DNA of 64,000 bases from Streptomyces cellulosae (GCF_000721105.1 NZ_JOEV01000037.1:14602-78601); one strand, 5' to 3'; numbered from the stretch's first letter, positions 52,140 to 61,889 are shown. Numbers and translations are program-made. The notes: generated by a model from the sequence alone, not told the origin.

Positions 52140-53480
52140 ATGAGTCCCAGCCCGTCGTCCCTGTCCAGACGTACCTTCCTCGCGGCCACCGGCGCGGTCG
52201 GGGCAGCGGTGCTCACCGCGTGCAGCGATCTCACCCCGGGCGTTTCGGCGTCCGGCAACAACAGCGCCAGCCCCGCCTCCACGGCGGTTCCGGCCGACAC
52301 GAAGATCACGCTCGTGGTCGCCGACGCCGACGACACCACCATGACTCCCGGCCTGATCGCGGCCTTCCGCGCGAAGCACCCCAACATCAGCGTCAAGCGT
52401 CAGTACACAGGTTGGGACGACTACCTCAAGAGCATCAACACCACGATGTCGGCCGACAGCGCCCCCGACATCGCCCAGTTCACTTCCGGCATGCAGAACC
52501 TCGTCCCGGGGCGGCTGCTGCTCAAGGTCGGCGAGTACGGCAAGGCGTACGGCTGGGCGGAGAAGTTCCCCGGCCTGGACCAGATCACCCTCACCCCGGA
52601 CGGCAAGACCGTGGGCACCGGTGACCTGTACGGGGTGGGCGGGGGCCTGTCGTTCGAAGGGGTCTACTACAACAAGGCCAAGGCCGGGAAGCTGGGCCTG
52701 ACCGTGCCCCCGGCCACCCTGGAGGACCTGGAGGCCCTGTTCGCCAAGGCCAAGGCGGCCGGTGAGACAGCGCTCGTGGCAGGCAACCTCGACGGCGGTC
52801 TCAACCACCCCTTCAACGTGCTGCTCTCCGCCTATCTGACGCCGAAGGACCGCGAAGCGTGGGCCTATGGCCACAAGGGCGCCACCATCGTGCTGCCGGA
52901 GGCCGAAAAGGCGGCGGAAACGCTCAAGCGGTGGGTGGACAAGGGCTATGTCACCCCGAAGGTCAACGGCGTCAGCGACAACGACGCCACGGCCGCGTTC
53001 GCCAAGGGCGAGGGGGTCTTCCGGATCAGCGGCAACTGGGCCGCCGCCGCGGTGGCCAAGGGCCTGGGCGAGGGAGCCGGCTACTTCAACATGCCGCCGG
53101 TCGTCTCCGGCGGGAAGGTCCGCACCACCGGCGCCGGGGTGTACTACTGCGTGTCCAGCAAGTCGAAGAACACGGCCGCGGCCGCCGCGTTCCTCGACTT
53201 CGCCGCCAGTGCGCAGGCCGCCGCCATCACCGCCAAGGCGGGCTTCATGGCCCCCGACGCGGGTGCCATGCCGAGCCAGAGCGGACTGCTGGGCGATGTC
53301 CAGGCGGGCTGGCAGACGGTCGTCAAGGACGCGGGCCTGCAGCCGTTCATCCAGAACGCCTCCACCCCGACGATGGGTGACACCCTCACCACCCAGCTGC
53401 AGTTGCTCGCCGGCGGCAAGGTCACCGTGGAGAAGTTCCTGTCCGGTCTGCAGACGGATTTCGAGAACTACCACAAATGA
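52140..53480 (+). CDS. sugar ABC transporter substrate-binding lipoprotein
   Basis: 446 residues. The start at 52140 has CAGGAG upstream and gives a Tat-type lipoprotein signal (SLSRRTFLAATGAVGAAVLT then AC, lipobox LTAC). Family 1 extracellular solute-binding features follow: SVKRQYTGWDDYLKSINTTM, SADSAPDIAQFTSGMQNLVP, GVGGGLSFEGVYYNKAKAGK, GVFRISGNWAAAAVAKGL. It binds a mono- or oligosaccharide outside the membrane and delivers it to the permeases encoded next. No ATPase is encoded nearby; Streptomyces carbohydrate transporters commonly share MsiK. Divergent ROK repressor upstream. Confidence 0.92.
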   Translation: MSPSPSSLSRRTFLAATGAVGAAVLTACSDLTPGVSASGNNSASPASTAVPADTKITLVVADADDTTMTPGLIAAFRAKHPNISVKRQYTGWDDYLKSINTTMSADSAPDIAQFTSGMQNLVPGRLLLKVGEYGKAYGWAEKFPGLDQITLTPDGKTVGTGDLYGVGGGLSFEGVYYNKAKAGKLGLTVPPATLEDLEALFAKAKAAGETALVAGNLDGGLNHPFNVLLSAYLTPKDREAWAYGHKGATIVLPEAEKAAETLKRWVDKGYVTPKVNGVSDNDATAAFAKGEGVFRISGNWAAAAVAKGLGEGAGYFNMPPVVSGGKVRTTGAGVYYCVSSKSKNTAAAAAFLDFAASAQAAAITAKAGFMAPDAGAMPSQSGLLGDVQAGWQTVVKDAGLQPFIQNASTPTMGDTLTTQLQLLAGGKVTVEKFLSGLQTDFENYHK

Positions 53481-54466
53481 CCACTGCCGACCGACTGACC
53501 GGCGCCCCCGCCCCCGCCCCCGGCGCCCCGCCTCCGGCGAAGCGCGCGGCAGGCAGCACCGTGCCGCGGCACGGCCGCACACCGCCGTCCGACCGCCGGC
53601 GCCGACGGCGCCGGGCCGTGGCGCTGCTGTATCTGCTGCCGGCCCTGCTGCCGTACACGCTCTTCGCCGTACTGCCGATGCTGCACACCGCCTACCTCTC
53701 GCTGTTCGACTGGGACGGGGTGACCCTCCCGTCCTTCACCGGCCTCGGCAACTACCGCCGTATCGTCACCGACCCGCAACTGCGCGCCGCCGCCTGGCAC
53801 GCCGGTGCGCTGATCCTGTTCTTCTCCGTCCTGCCGATCTGCGTGGGGCTGGTGTCGGCGGCGATCGTGTCCCGGCGTGCCGGGCGCCGGGGCACCGCCC
53901 TGGTCCGCACGGTGCTGTTCCTGCCGCAGGTCATCCCGCTGGTCGCGGTCGGAATCCTCTGGCGCTGGGTGTACGCCGATGACGGCACCCTCAACCAGGC
54001 GCTGCGGGCCGTCGGTCTGGGCGGCCTCGCCGATGCCTGGCTGGGCAGCTTCACCTGGGCCCTGCCGGCCGTCGGGCTGATCGGGACCTGGGTCGTGTCG
54101 GGCCTGTGCATGGTGCTGTTCCTGTCCGGGACGCAACGCATCGACCAGGAGATCTACGAGGCGGCACGGATGGACGGGGCAGGCCCGGTACGGGAGTTCA
54201 CGGCGATCACCGTCCCGCTGCTGCGGCCGGAGTTCGCGGTGGCGCTGTCCATCACCGTGATCGCCGCGCTGTCCAGCTTCGACCTCGTCTACATCACCAC
54301 CGGCGGAGGCCCGGGCAACAGCACCGTCGTCCCCGGGATCCTCATCTACCGCCTGGCCTTCGGGGGCGGCGCGGTGGGGGTGGCCAGCGCGCTGGCGGTC
54401 GTCCTGACCGCGGTCATCTCCCTCGCGGTCCTGGTGATCAACCGGTTGTCGAGGGAGGCACCGTGA
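53477..54466 (+). CDS. carbohydrate ABC transporter permease, MalF/UgpA type
   Basis: 329 residues, overlapping the lipoprotein gene by 4 bp. About six transmembrane helices: VALLYLLPALLPYTLFAVLP, AGALILFFSVLPICVGLVSA, TVLFLPQVIPLVAVGILWRW, LPAVGLIGTWVVSGLCMVLF and others. The EAA loop is YEAARMDGAGPVREFTAITV, PLLRP. The 35-residue N-terminus is Pro/Ala/Arg-rich and cytoplasmic. It forms the heterodimeric channel with the next gene product. Confidence 0.92.
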   Translation: MTTADRLTGAPAPAPGAPPPAKRAAGSTVPRHGRTPPSDRRRRRRRAVALLYLLPALLPYTLFAVLPMLHTAYLSLFDWDGVTLPSFTGLGNYRRIVTDPQLRAAAWHAGALILFFSVLPICVGLVSAAIVSRRAGRRGTALVRTVLFLPQVIPLVAVGILWRWVYADDGTLNQALRAVGLGGLADAWLGSFTWALPAVGLIGTWVVSGLCMVLFLSGTQRIDQEIYEAARMDGAGPVREFTAITVPLLRPEFAVALSITVIAALSSFDLVYITTGGGPGNSTVVPGILIYRLAFGGGAVGVASALAVVLTAVISLAVLVINRLSREAP

Positions 54467-55341
54467 CCTCGCTGACCTCACCGACCTCGCTGACGTCCCC
54501 GGCCTCGACGACCTCGACCGCCAGAGCGGTCACGGGACGGCTGGCGGCGCCCGTCGTGCTCGCGTTGTTCATGGCCGCCGTACTCGTGCCGTTCGCCTCG
54601 CTGCTGCTGGCATCGCTCCAGCCCGCGAGCGCTCCGCTGACCGGCTTCGCCCTGCCGCACGGGCTGCACTTCGAGAACTTCTCCCGCGCCTGGTCCGCCG
54701 CCGGTTTCGGCACGCTGCTGCGGTCCAGTGTGGTGATCGCGCTGTGCGTGGTGCCGGCCGCCGTGGTGTGCGCGACCCTGGCCGGGTACGCGCTGGCGAC
54801 CCTCGATGTCCCCGGCCGGGGAAAGCTCTACGCCTATCTGCTGCTCGGCCTGTCCATCCCCACCGAGGGCACCATCATCCCGCTCTACTACGACCTGCGC
54901 GCCGCGGGGCTGACGAACACGGTGCCGGGCCTCGCCCTCGCGGAGATCGGCGCGTTCATGCCGTTCGGGGCCTTCTGGATGCGCGCGCACTTCGCGACCA
55001 TGCCGCGCAGCCTGATGGAGGCGGCACGGCTGGACGGCGCCTCGTCGTGGGCGACGCTCTGGCGGATCCTGCTGCCCAACTCCCGTCCGGCGGTGACCAC
55101 GTTGGGCGTCCTGTACTTCGTCTGGAGCTGGAACCAGTTCCTGCTCCCGCTCATCCTGATCCAGGACCCGGCCCGGCGCACGGCCCCTGCCGGACTGGGC
55201 TTCTTCACCGGGCAGTACGGCGTCGACGTGCCGCTGCTCGCCGCGGCCACCCTGATCGTGATCGCCCCGGTGGTGCTCGTCTACCTGTTCTTCCAGCGGC
55301 ACTTCATCAGTGGCGTACTCAGCGGCGCCCTCAAAGGCTGA
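54463..55341 (+). CDS. carbohydrate ABC transporter permease, MalG/UgpE type
   Basis: 292 residues from GTG 54463 (GAGGGAGG upstream), overlapping the previous gene by 4 bp. Membrane segments include LALFMAAVLVPFASLLLASL, VVIALCVVPAAVVCATLAGY and LLAAATLIVIAPVVLVYLFF. The EAA motif MEAARLDGASSWATLWRILL, PNSRP contacts the ATPase. LTSPTSLTSPAST repeats open the N-terminus. Confidence 0.92.
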   Translation: MTSLTSPTSLTSPASTTSTARAVTGRLAAPVVLALFMAAVLVPFASLLLASLQPASAPLTGFALPHGLHFENFSRAWSAAGFGTLLRSSVVIALCVVPAAVVCATLAGYALATLDVPGRGKLYAYLLLGLSIPTEGTIIPLYYDLRAAGLTNTVPGLALAEIGAFMPFGAFWMRAHFATMPRSLMEAARLDGASSWATLWRILLPNSRPAVTTLGVLYFVWSWNQFLLPLILIQDPARRTAPAGLGFFTGQYGVDVPLLAAATLIVIAPVVLVYLFFQRHFISGVLSGALKG

Positions 55342-55391
55342 ACACGCGGGACACGCGGGACCCACAGACGCACAGGAGGTCGGAGAACTTC

Positions 55392-56417
55392 ATGGCAGAA
55401 CTCGAAGTGGCGCTGATCGGAGCGGGCGGCATCGCCCGCACGCATCTACCCGCCTGGGTCGCCCTCGGCGCGCGGGTACGCCTCTACGCACCCGACGGCC
55501 GCGCCCCTGCCCTGGCCCAGGAGTTCGGCGCGACGTCCGTGGGCTCCCTGCCCGAGGCGATCGCCGGGGCCCAGGTGGTGGACGTGTGCACCCCGACCGA
55601 CACACACCGGGAGATCACTCTGTCCGCCGTCGCGGCCGGAGCGCACGTCCTGTGCGAGAAGCCGCTGGCGCTCAACGCGGCCGAGGCCGGGGAGATGGCC
55701 GACGCGGCGGAAGAAGCCGGGGTGAAGCTGTATCCGGGCCATGTCGTGCGCTTCTTCCCCGCCTACGCCCGCCTGCGCGCCCTCGTCGCCGGCGGCGGTC
55801 TCGGCCGGGTGGCGGTCGCCCGGTTCACCCGCACCGGCCGCTATCCCACCTGGAGCGGCTGGTTCGCCGACCCGGCGCGTTCGGGCGGGATCCTGACGGA
55901 CCAGATGATCCACGACATGGACATCGCCCGCTGGCTCTTCGGCGACGTCGTACGGGTCCACGCACGGCAGCAGGGACACCTCACCGCTCCCGCCCCGGAA
56001 GGGGCGGTCGCCACCGGGACCGCCGTGCTCACCCACGTGGGAGGCACCCTCACCCAGATCGTGGGTGTGTGGGGGCCGCCGGCGACTCCCTTCCGCACCA
56101 CCTTTCATGTCTCGGGCACCGGCGGCACCGTCCAGCACGACTCCCAGGCCCACGTGGACCTGCGCATCACCGGCACCTCGGGCGACGGCCCGGCGGAGGG
56201 CATACCGGCCGGAGATTTCGGCCGGTCGCCCTACCTCACCCAGATCCAGGAGTTCGCCGAGGCGTTCACGGGCGGTCCGGAACCACGGGTGAGCGCCCGG
56301 GACGGCGAGGCGGCCGTACGCATCGCCGAGGCCGCGGCGGAATCCGCTCGTACCGGGCGGGCCGTCGAGATCTCCGCGCACCCGACTGCCGTGGCCACGG
56401 AGGGAATCGGATGGTGA
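55392..56417 (+). CDS. Gfo/Idh/MocA-family dehydrogenase
   Basis: 341 residues from ATG 55392 (AGGAGG upstream). NAD(P)-binding N-terminus VALIGAGGIARTHLPAWVAL, then VVDVCTPTDTHREITLSAVA, the conserved HVLCEKPLALN and a C-terminal domain with GGILTDQMIHDMDIARWLFG, whose DxxxHxxD residues are the family's catalytic site. These enzymes oxidise sugars, inositols or their derivatives. It follows the transporter by 50 bp and overlaps the next gene, a second member of the same family, so both probably process the imported sugar. Confidence 0.92.
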   Translation: MAELEVALIGAGGIARTHLPAWVALGARVRLYAPDGRAPALAQEFGATSVGSLPEAIAGAQVVDVCTPTDTHREITLSAVAAGAHVLCEKPLALNAAEAGEMADAAEEAGVKLYPGHVVRFFPAYARLRALVAGGGLGRVAVARFTRTGRYPTWSGWFADPARSGGILTDQMIHDMDIARWLFGDVVRVHARQQGHLTAPAPEGAVATGTAVLTHVGGTLTQIVGVWGPPATPFRTTFHVSGTGGTVQHDSQAHVDLRITGTSGDGPAEGIPAGDFGRSPYLTQIQEFAEAFTGGPEPRVSARDGEAAVRIAEAAAESARTGRAVEISAHPTAVATEGIGW

Positions 56418-57451
56418 GAGTCGCCGTACTGTCCTTCGCCCATGTACACGCCGCGACCTACATCGAGCTGCTGCGCGACCGCGACGGCATCGAACTGGTC
56501 ACCGCGGATCCCGACGCCCCACCGGACGATCCCACCCGGGGCCGTCGCCTCGCCGAACGGCTGGGTGCGGCGTACGCCGGCACCTGGGACGAGGTGTTCG
56601 CCCTCCGCCCCGACGCCGTCGTGGTCACCAGCGAGAACGCCCGGCACCGGCATCTGGTCGAGCGGGCCGCCGCGACCGGGGCGCACGTGCTGTGCGAGAA
56701 ACCCCTCGCGACCACGGAGGCGGACGCGCGGGCCATGATCGACGCGTGTGAGCGCGCGGGAGTCAGCCTGATGACCGCCTATCCCGTACGGTTCAGCCCC
56801 GCGTTCACCGCCCTGCGCAGCGCGTTCGCCGACGGCCTGCTCGGCGCGCTGATCAGCGTCCACGGAGCCAACAACGGCTCCAACCCGGCCCGTTCACGCC
56901 CCTGGTTCGCCGATCCCGAACTCGCCGGCGGCGGAGCGCTGGCCGACCACACCGTCCATATCGCCGACCTCATGGACGCGCTACTGGACGGCGAGCAGGC
57001 GGCGGAGGTGTACGCCCAGGCGAACAGCATCCTGGACGACGGCGGCCCCGTACCGGATGTGGACACCGCGGGACTTGTCACCATCCGGTACCCCAGCGGA
57101 GTGGTCGCCGCCGTGGACTGCAGCTGGAGCCACCCACCCGACCACCCGACCTGGGGCGGGCTCGCCATGACCTGCGTGAGCGAAAAAGCCATCGTGGAGT
57201 TCGACGCCTTCCCCCCACTGCTCGGCGGATTCGACTCCACCACCGGCCGCGACCGCTGGGAGGCGGGCGGGGCGGACCTGGACGCCGCCATGCTCGACGA
57301 GTTCCTCGACTCCATACGCTCGGGCCGGCGGCCTTCTCCGGACGGCGAGGCCGGCCTGCGTACCCTCCGGATCGTGCTGGCCGCCTACGAGTCACTGCGC
57401 ACCGGACAGCCGGTCGCCCTGCCGGACCCCCTGGGCGTGACAAGCGGCTGA
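56411..57451 (+). CDS. second Gfo/Idh/MocA-family dehydrogenase
   Basis: 346 residues; start overlaps the previous stop by 7 bp. It opens VRVAVLSFAHVHAATYIELL, an unusual nucleotide-binding loop without the full GxGxxG, then VVVTSENARHRHLVERAAAT, GAHVLCEKPLATTEADARAM and AGGGALADHTVHIADLMDAL with the catalytic His/Asp set. The variant SFAHVHAxxY loop is common in a subgroup linked to sugar ABC transporters. It probably acts in the same pathway on a related substrate or epimer. Confidence 0.9.
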   Translation: MVRVAVLSFAHVHAATYIELLRDRDGIELVTADPDAPPDDPTRGRRLAERLGAAYAGTWDEVFALRPDAVVVTSENARHRHLVERAAATGAHVLCEKPLATTEADARAMIDACERAGVSLMTAYPVRFSPAFTALRSAFADGLLGALISVHGANNGSNPARSRPWFADPELAGGGALADHTVHIADLMDALLDGEQAAEVYAQANSILDDGGPVPDVDTAGLVTIRYPSGVVAAVDCSWSHPPDHPTWGGLAMTCVSEKAIVEFDAFPPLLGGFDSTTGRDRWEAGGADLDAAMLDEFLDSIRSGRRPSPDGEAGLRTLRIVLAAYESLRTGQPVALPDPLGVTSG

Positions 57452-57539
57452 ACCCCGGCGGACCACCGCCCCGACGCGTCCACGAGGGAGGCCCCGCACG
57501 GTCAGCCTGCCGACCCGGTTGTCGGCGACGGCGCGTGCC

Positions 57540-57640
57540 ACCGCTCGTCCTGAGCGCCGTGTTCAAGAGGGAGCACGGCATCAGCCCGAACGAGTTCCGC
57601 GCGCGCGAGGCACGGGCACGCCTGGCCGCTCCGTCAGTCC
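57540..57640 (+). pseudogene. AraC-type HTH C-terminal scrap
   Basis: Plus-strand reading LSAVFKREHGISPNEFRARE matches the end of an AraC/XylS HTH (RxFKxxxGxSPxxFR). No upstream domain is present. It directly follows the sugar operon and probably marks a lost regulator. Confidence 0.55.
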
Positions 57641-57699
57641 GCACCCCGTGGAGGGGTGGACGCCGGCGGCCACGGGAGTCGCCGGCAGGCCCCCGCCCC

Positions 57700-57760
57700 G
57701 CTGAAGGCCGACGCCGGCCCTCAGGCCGAGGCCGGCGCTCAGGCCGACGCCGGCGTCCGA
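57700..57760. repeat. 18-bp tandem repeat, about three copies
   Basis: Units of CTCAGGCCGACGCCGGCG type repeat with one or two changes. They lie between the AraC scrap and the end of the metalloprotease gene. No gene is affected. Confidence 0.75.
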
Positions 57761-57826
57761 GTCCGCGGGACCCGTCAGTCCGTACGCGGGGCGCCGGGGC
57801 CTTTCCACCTGCGCCCCGCGTACGGC

Positions 57827-60160
57827 TCAGAAGGTCAGGCTCCAGCGGTCCAGGTAGCCCGGTTCCACGGTGAAGATCCCCGGGGTGTTGTCGGTGACGC
57901 GCAGCTTCCACACGCCGTTCGCGGGCAGCGCGGAGGCGTCGACCGTGAAGGTGGCATGCAGTTCGGTACCGGTGTCCCAGACGAAGTCCTTGACGGGGAT
58001 CACGGTGCCGTCCTCGGCCACCAGATCGATGATCTGGCCTCCGATGAAGTCGTGGACCAGGTCGACGGTGACCTTCAGGTCCGAGGAGGCGTCGCCGGTG
58101 CGGCCGGTGACGTGCAGCGGTGACTCGATCGTCTTCCAGTTGGGGATGTCGTGGCGATCGGGGTTGACGAAGTTGTCACCGCCGGAGGCCAGGACGGTCC
58201 AGGTGTAGGGCAGGTCGAGCTTCTCCGCCGCGGAGTTGGTCACGGTGACGGTGACCGCGAAGGTGCCGGCGCGGGTGGGCGTTCCGGAGATACGGCCGTC
58301 GGCCGGGTTCAGGCTCAGGCCGTCGGGCAGCCCGGTGGCCGCGTAGGCGAGCGCGCCGGGCCGGGTGGACGTGGCGGTGATCTGCCGGCTGACCGCCTGG
58401 CCGACGGCCGCGTCGCGGGCGGAGGGGGCGTCGGCGGCGATGTGGTTGACGTAGCGGGGACCGACGTTGACCGCCGCCCACGCGTTGCCGACCGCCTCGT
58501 AGGCGTCGCTGGTGGTGCCGAACAGGTCGGCGGCCGCCTGCAGGGTGGCGGCGCGGGCGCCGGCGTAGTCGGTGGTGCTGGTCATGTAACGGGTCAGCGC
58601 CCGGTACCAGACGTTGGTGGCGTTCGCCAGGCCCAGGGCGGCGACGGGCTTGCCGTCGTAGGTGGGACTGTCGTAGGCCACGCCGTTGACGGTGGTGCGG
58701 CCACTGCCCTCGGCCAGCAGGTAGAAGAAGTGGTTGGCCGGCCCGGAGCTGAAGTGCGGGTCCAGCTTCTTCGTCCCGGTGGTCCAGTAGTCCTGTGACG
58801 TCCCCTTCACGGAGGCGTCCTTGGACGGCTGGTCCATGTAGCGCAGGGGTTTGCCAGTGCCGCGGACGTCCGCGAGCTCACCGAGGAGGAAGTCGGGCGT
58901 GTCCTTGGCGTTGCCGGCGAAGAACTCCACCGCGGTGCCCATGATGTCGCTGGTGGCCTCGTTGAGTCCGCCGGATTCGCCGGTGTAGATCAGGCCGGCG
59001 GTGGCGGAGGTGACGCCGTGCGTCATCTCGTGGGCGGCGATGTCCAGTTGGGTCAGCGGGCGCTTGCCGTCCAGGCCGTCGCCGTACGTCATGCAGAAGC
59101 ACAGGTCGTCCCAGAACGCGTTGGCGAACCCTGTGCCGTAGTGCACGTTGGAGACGGCGCCGACACCGTCGTCGGCTATGCCGTTGCGGCCGAAACGGTC
59201 GTGGTAGAAGTCCCAGGTCCGCTGGGCTCCGTAGGCGGCGTCGACCGCCGCCGTCTGGGCCGTGGCCGCAGTGCCGTCGCCCCAGACGTCGTCGGCGTCC
59301 GTCACCAGCGTGCGGACACCGCCGGTGACGTCGTAGGTGCGGTGGTTGCCGCGCTGGGGATCAGCGAGCTCGAAGGCGTCCGCCTTGCGCACGGAGGCCA
59401 GCGGAACCGTTCCGCTGTACTGGCTGTTGCCCTCACCGGCCTGGATGTCGTCGTAGGAGGCGAGGTGGGCGCCGGTGACGGCGTCGGAGACCACATGGAG
59501 ACGACTCGGCGTGTCGTCCTCACGGACGCCGGTGACAACGTTGTCCCACGCCAGTCGGGGGGCCCCGTTCACAGCCCAGACGACCTGTCGCGAGGAAGCC
59601 GCCCGCTCCGGCGTGAGGGTCCGCTGCTCGTCGGCTGCCGTCAGCGCGGCCTTCTTCGCCACGGCCGACGGGATCACGGACTTGGTCGTGGGCACCGAGA
59701 GCGCCGGTGGTGTCGTGCGCGTGACGCTCTGTTCACCGGCGCGCTCGTGAATGATCACGTCGGCACCGATCACCGGAAGTCCGGCGTAGGTGCGCGCGTA
59801 GCGCGTGTGCACCGTGCCGTCGGCGTCCTTCGCGACGTCCGTGGCGACCAGCCCCTCCTTGCCGCCCATGCGGAGGTCGCGGGCCGTGTCCTGAGCGGAC
59901 TTGGTGGCGCGGTCGATGAGTTGGTCCCGTTGCGCGAGAGACAGGGGCACGCCTCGCGCCCCGGGTCTGGGCTCCGCGTCGATGTGCCGGGGTGCCGAGG
60001 CTCTGGAGCCGTTCTCCAGGGCCGAGGCCGGTTGGGCGGTCGGAGCGGTGATCGCGAGGACCGCCGTACCGGCTGCGAGCACGGCGGCCAGTCGGCCGCG
60101 CGGTGGTGCCGTGCGTGAACGCACGGGTGAACGGCCTGTATCCATGGGCGAGTTGGTCAT
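57827..60160 (-). CDS. secreted M4 (thermolysin-type) metalloprotease with P domain
   Basis: 777 residues (AAAGGAG upstream of ATG 60160). Long signal (RLAAVLAAGTAVLAITAPTA), FTP-like propeptide, then the M4 catalytic domain: NVHYGTGFANAFWDDLCFCM, DIAAHEMTHGVTSATAGLIY (zinc motif HEMTH near residue 376), SGGLNEATSDIMGTAVEFFA (third zinc ligand Glu) and GPANHFFYLLAEGSG with the catalytic His region. After residue about 570 a putative Ig-like domain (LPDGLSLNPADGRISGTPTR) and a proprotein-convertase P domain (DLVHDFIGGQIIDLVAEDGT, GVWKLRVTDNTPG) follow. It digests proteins outside the cell. No linked inhibitor or regulator is visible. Confidence 0.95.
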   Translation of the reverse strand: MTNSPMDTGRSPVRSRTAPPRGRLAAVLAAGTAVLAITAPTAQPASALENGSRASAPRHIDAEPRPGARGVPLSLAQRDQLIDRATKSAQDTARDLRMGGKEGLVATDVAKDADGTVHTRYARTYAGLPVIGADVIIHERAGEQSVTRTTPPALSVPTTKSVIPSAVAKKAALTAADEQRTLTPERAASSRQVVWAVNGAPRLAWDNVVTGVREDDTPSRLHVVSDAVTGAHLASYDDIQAGEGNSQYSGTVPLASVRKADAFELADPQRGNHRTYDVTGGVRTLVTDADDVWGDGTAATAQTAAVDAAYGAQRTWDFYHDRFGRNGIADDGVGAVSNVHYGTGFANAFWDDLCFCMTYGDGLDGKRPLTQLDIAAHEMTHGVTSATAGLIYTGESGGLNEATSDIMGTAVEFFAGNAKDTPDFLLGELADVRGTGKPLRYMDQPSKDASVKGTSQDYWTTGTKKLDPHFSSGPANHFFYLLAEGSGRTTVNGVAYDSPTYDGKPVAALGLANATNVWYRALTRYMTSTTDYAGARAATLQAAADLFGTTSDAYEAVGNAWAAVNVGPRYVNHIAADAPSARDAAVGQAVSRQITATSTRPGALAYAATGLPDGLSLNPADGRISGTPTRAGTFAVTVTVTNSAAEKLDLPYTWTVLASGGDNFVNPDRHDIPNWKTIESPLHVTGRTGDASSDLKVTVDLVHDFIGGQIIDLVAEDGTVIPVKDFVWDTGTELHATFTVDASALPANGVWKLRVTDNTPGIFTVEPGYLDRWSLTF

Positions 60161-60570
60161 GTGGGCAGCTCCTTTCGCCGACTGTCGGCGGACAGCGGCG
60201 GGAACAGGGGAAACCGCGGGGTGTCGGCCTGCGGTGGGAACAAGACGGGTGCACGGCGGTCGCCGGTCGAGCGCGGACAGATCGTTTCAAGGGCGTCCGG
60301 GGGTTGTCAGCACTGCGGAGATCATTGTCCGGAAGTCGGTCAATCGGCAGTCCCGCGAAGGTCATCGGGAATCGCGCCGTCACATGTGCCTTTAACGAAG
60401 CGGCAATACAGCGTCAACCAGCAAGGTTGGCCACATCCGGACGGGGGCGCGTCCGCTGGAGTGACCTGCCGGCCCCACCCGGGAGACCCGTCGACTCCTC
60501 AGCCGCCGTCAGCCCAGCCTGCGTATCCGCGAGCAGAGTTGAAGAGGCGCGGAGACATGGAGACGGCTGG

Positions 60571-60617
60571 GGGGCCAGTCCCCTGGCCGGGGGACCAGAC
60601 CCCTGGCCAGGGGACCG
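60571..60617. repeat. two copies of a CCCCTGGCC-centred palindrome
   Basis: CCCCTGGCCAGGGG is a perfect 14-bp palindrome, preceded 21 bp earlier by the near copy CCCCTGGCCGGGGG. It lies in the gap between the protease promoter and the erm remnant and could form stable hairpins. Confidence 0.6.
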
Positions 60618-60727
60618 GAGCCCGTCCACCCGCCCTCGGTCACCACCGCACGTCTGCCCGCGTCGCCGAGGGCCGGACGACGCGGCGCGTATCGCGGGCT
60701 CTCCGCCCGGCCCTCACCCGCCCCTGC

Positions 60728-61296
60728 TCAGTCCCGGTGAGGCTCCCGCGAGCCGCCCGGTCGGGCCGGCGGCTCACCCCGGCGGCTCGCGGGAGCCCCG
60801 TCCGGGTGGCCGGCCCCCGCCCGGGCCGATCCCGCCGCGCCACCGGACGCAGCGTTGGACGTGCTGCCCGCCGCACCGCCGGCCAGCGCCCACAACGACG
60901 CCCACTGACCGCGCTTCAGATCTCTCGGCAGCGACTGCTGGGGGATTTCGTTCCTCCGCAGCCACGCCGTCAGTTCCTGGTACGGGATCTGCCCGCTGCG
61001 CCTCAGGATCTCCTTGAGCCCGTTGCCCTTCCCGGTGAACACCTGACGACCACGGTCACGTGAGCGGGGGTGCGGGCGCCGAGGCGCCGGGCCCGCCGGG
61101 TGTCGAGCTCGATGGCGGTGATCGGCCTGCCGTGCCTGCTCAGCGGGGGGGGCAGGACACCGTCACCGGCCCCGATCTCCAGGATCGGACCTTTCGTCCG
61201 GGCCACCACGGCATCGATGGCGTCGATCACGGACCGGTCGACCAGGAAGTTCTGGCCGAGCTCGTGTCGACCGCCCTGCCGGGAAAAATATGACAT
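60728..61296 (-). pseudogene. Erm-type 23S rRNA adenine methylase with internal deletion
   Basis: From ATG 61296 (GGAG 7 bp upstream) the frame reads SYFSRQGGRHELGQNFLVDR, the Erm N-terminus, then GPILEIGAGDGVLPPPLSRH (SAM motif I) and PITAIELDTRRARRLGA. At about 61045 it breaks, and another frame continues with VFTGKGNGLKEILRRSGQIP, LTAWLRRNEIPQQSLPRDLK and QWASLWALAGG, the Erm C-terminus plus a Gly/Ala/Arg tail like that of Streptomyces self-resistance Erm proteins. About 110 residues are missing, including the catalytic NIPY-type motif. The gene cannot methylate A2058 and is a dead macrolide-resistance gene. Confidence 0.85.
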
Positions 61297-61889
61297 GAAT
61301 CTGCTCCGCAACACCGTTAGGAGCCGGGGCAGCACGAAGCGCCGCACCGGCGGGACCCGGAAGCGGGGGCCTGAACGAACGCGGGAACGCGCACCCGCAC
61401 AAGATCGCGAGGTGACGCGGAGAAGCAGACGCGTGAAAAGGGTCCCGCCGCCAGGCGCGGCGCAGCCTCATGAAATGGATCTGGGTGTGGCAGAGCTGCA
61501 TGTCGTCAGGCTGACACCGCCTGGATCCGACCTCGTTGGGGTTTTCCGCCGCCTCCTGAGCCCTTGGGGTCGCGTCATCCGTGGAGCCGCAGCGCTGTGC
61601 GCAGCAGGCCGGCCGGGGCCGCCAGGGGGCGGGCCGCCGGTCGACCCCGCACCGGCCTCCGGCGACGGTCCCGTGGCTCGGGAGCGCCATCGACGCCGGG
61701 TGAGCGCCGATCTCCTCCCCGGGTTCCGGTGGGCGTAGCGTGGTAAGGACAGCGCAGGCTGCGTTGGTGACCGCACTGGTGTCAGCCGGCGGCCGCACTG
61801 GAGGTGTTCCTTCGGACGTGGGAATCCGTCGCCCCGGTGGAACGAGAAGATGCCCACAACAGGGCCGCGGCCCCGTGAAGGAACCTGTG
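61297..61889. other. no gene; leader of erm and promoter of the GAF-ANTAR gene
   Basis: Upstream of the erm remnant a short frame (MRRFVLPRLLTVLRSRF, reading leftwards) runs into its start and might be an attenuator leader peptide, as known for inducible erm genes. This is speculative. The remaining sequence to 61889 shows no similarity to known genes. Confidence 0.35.
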
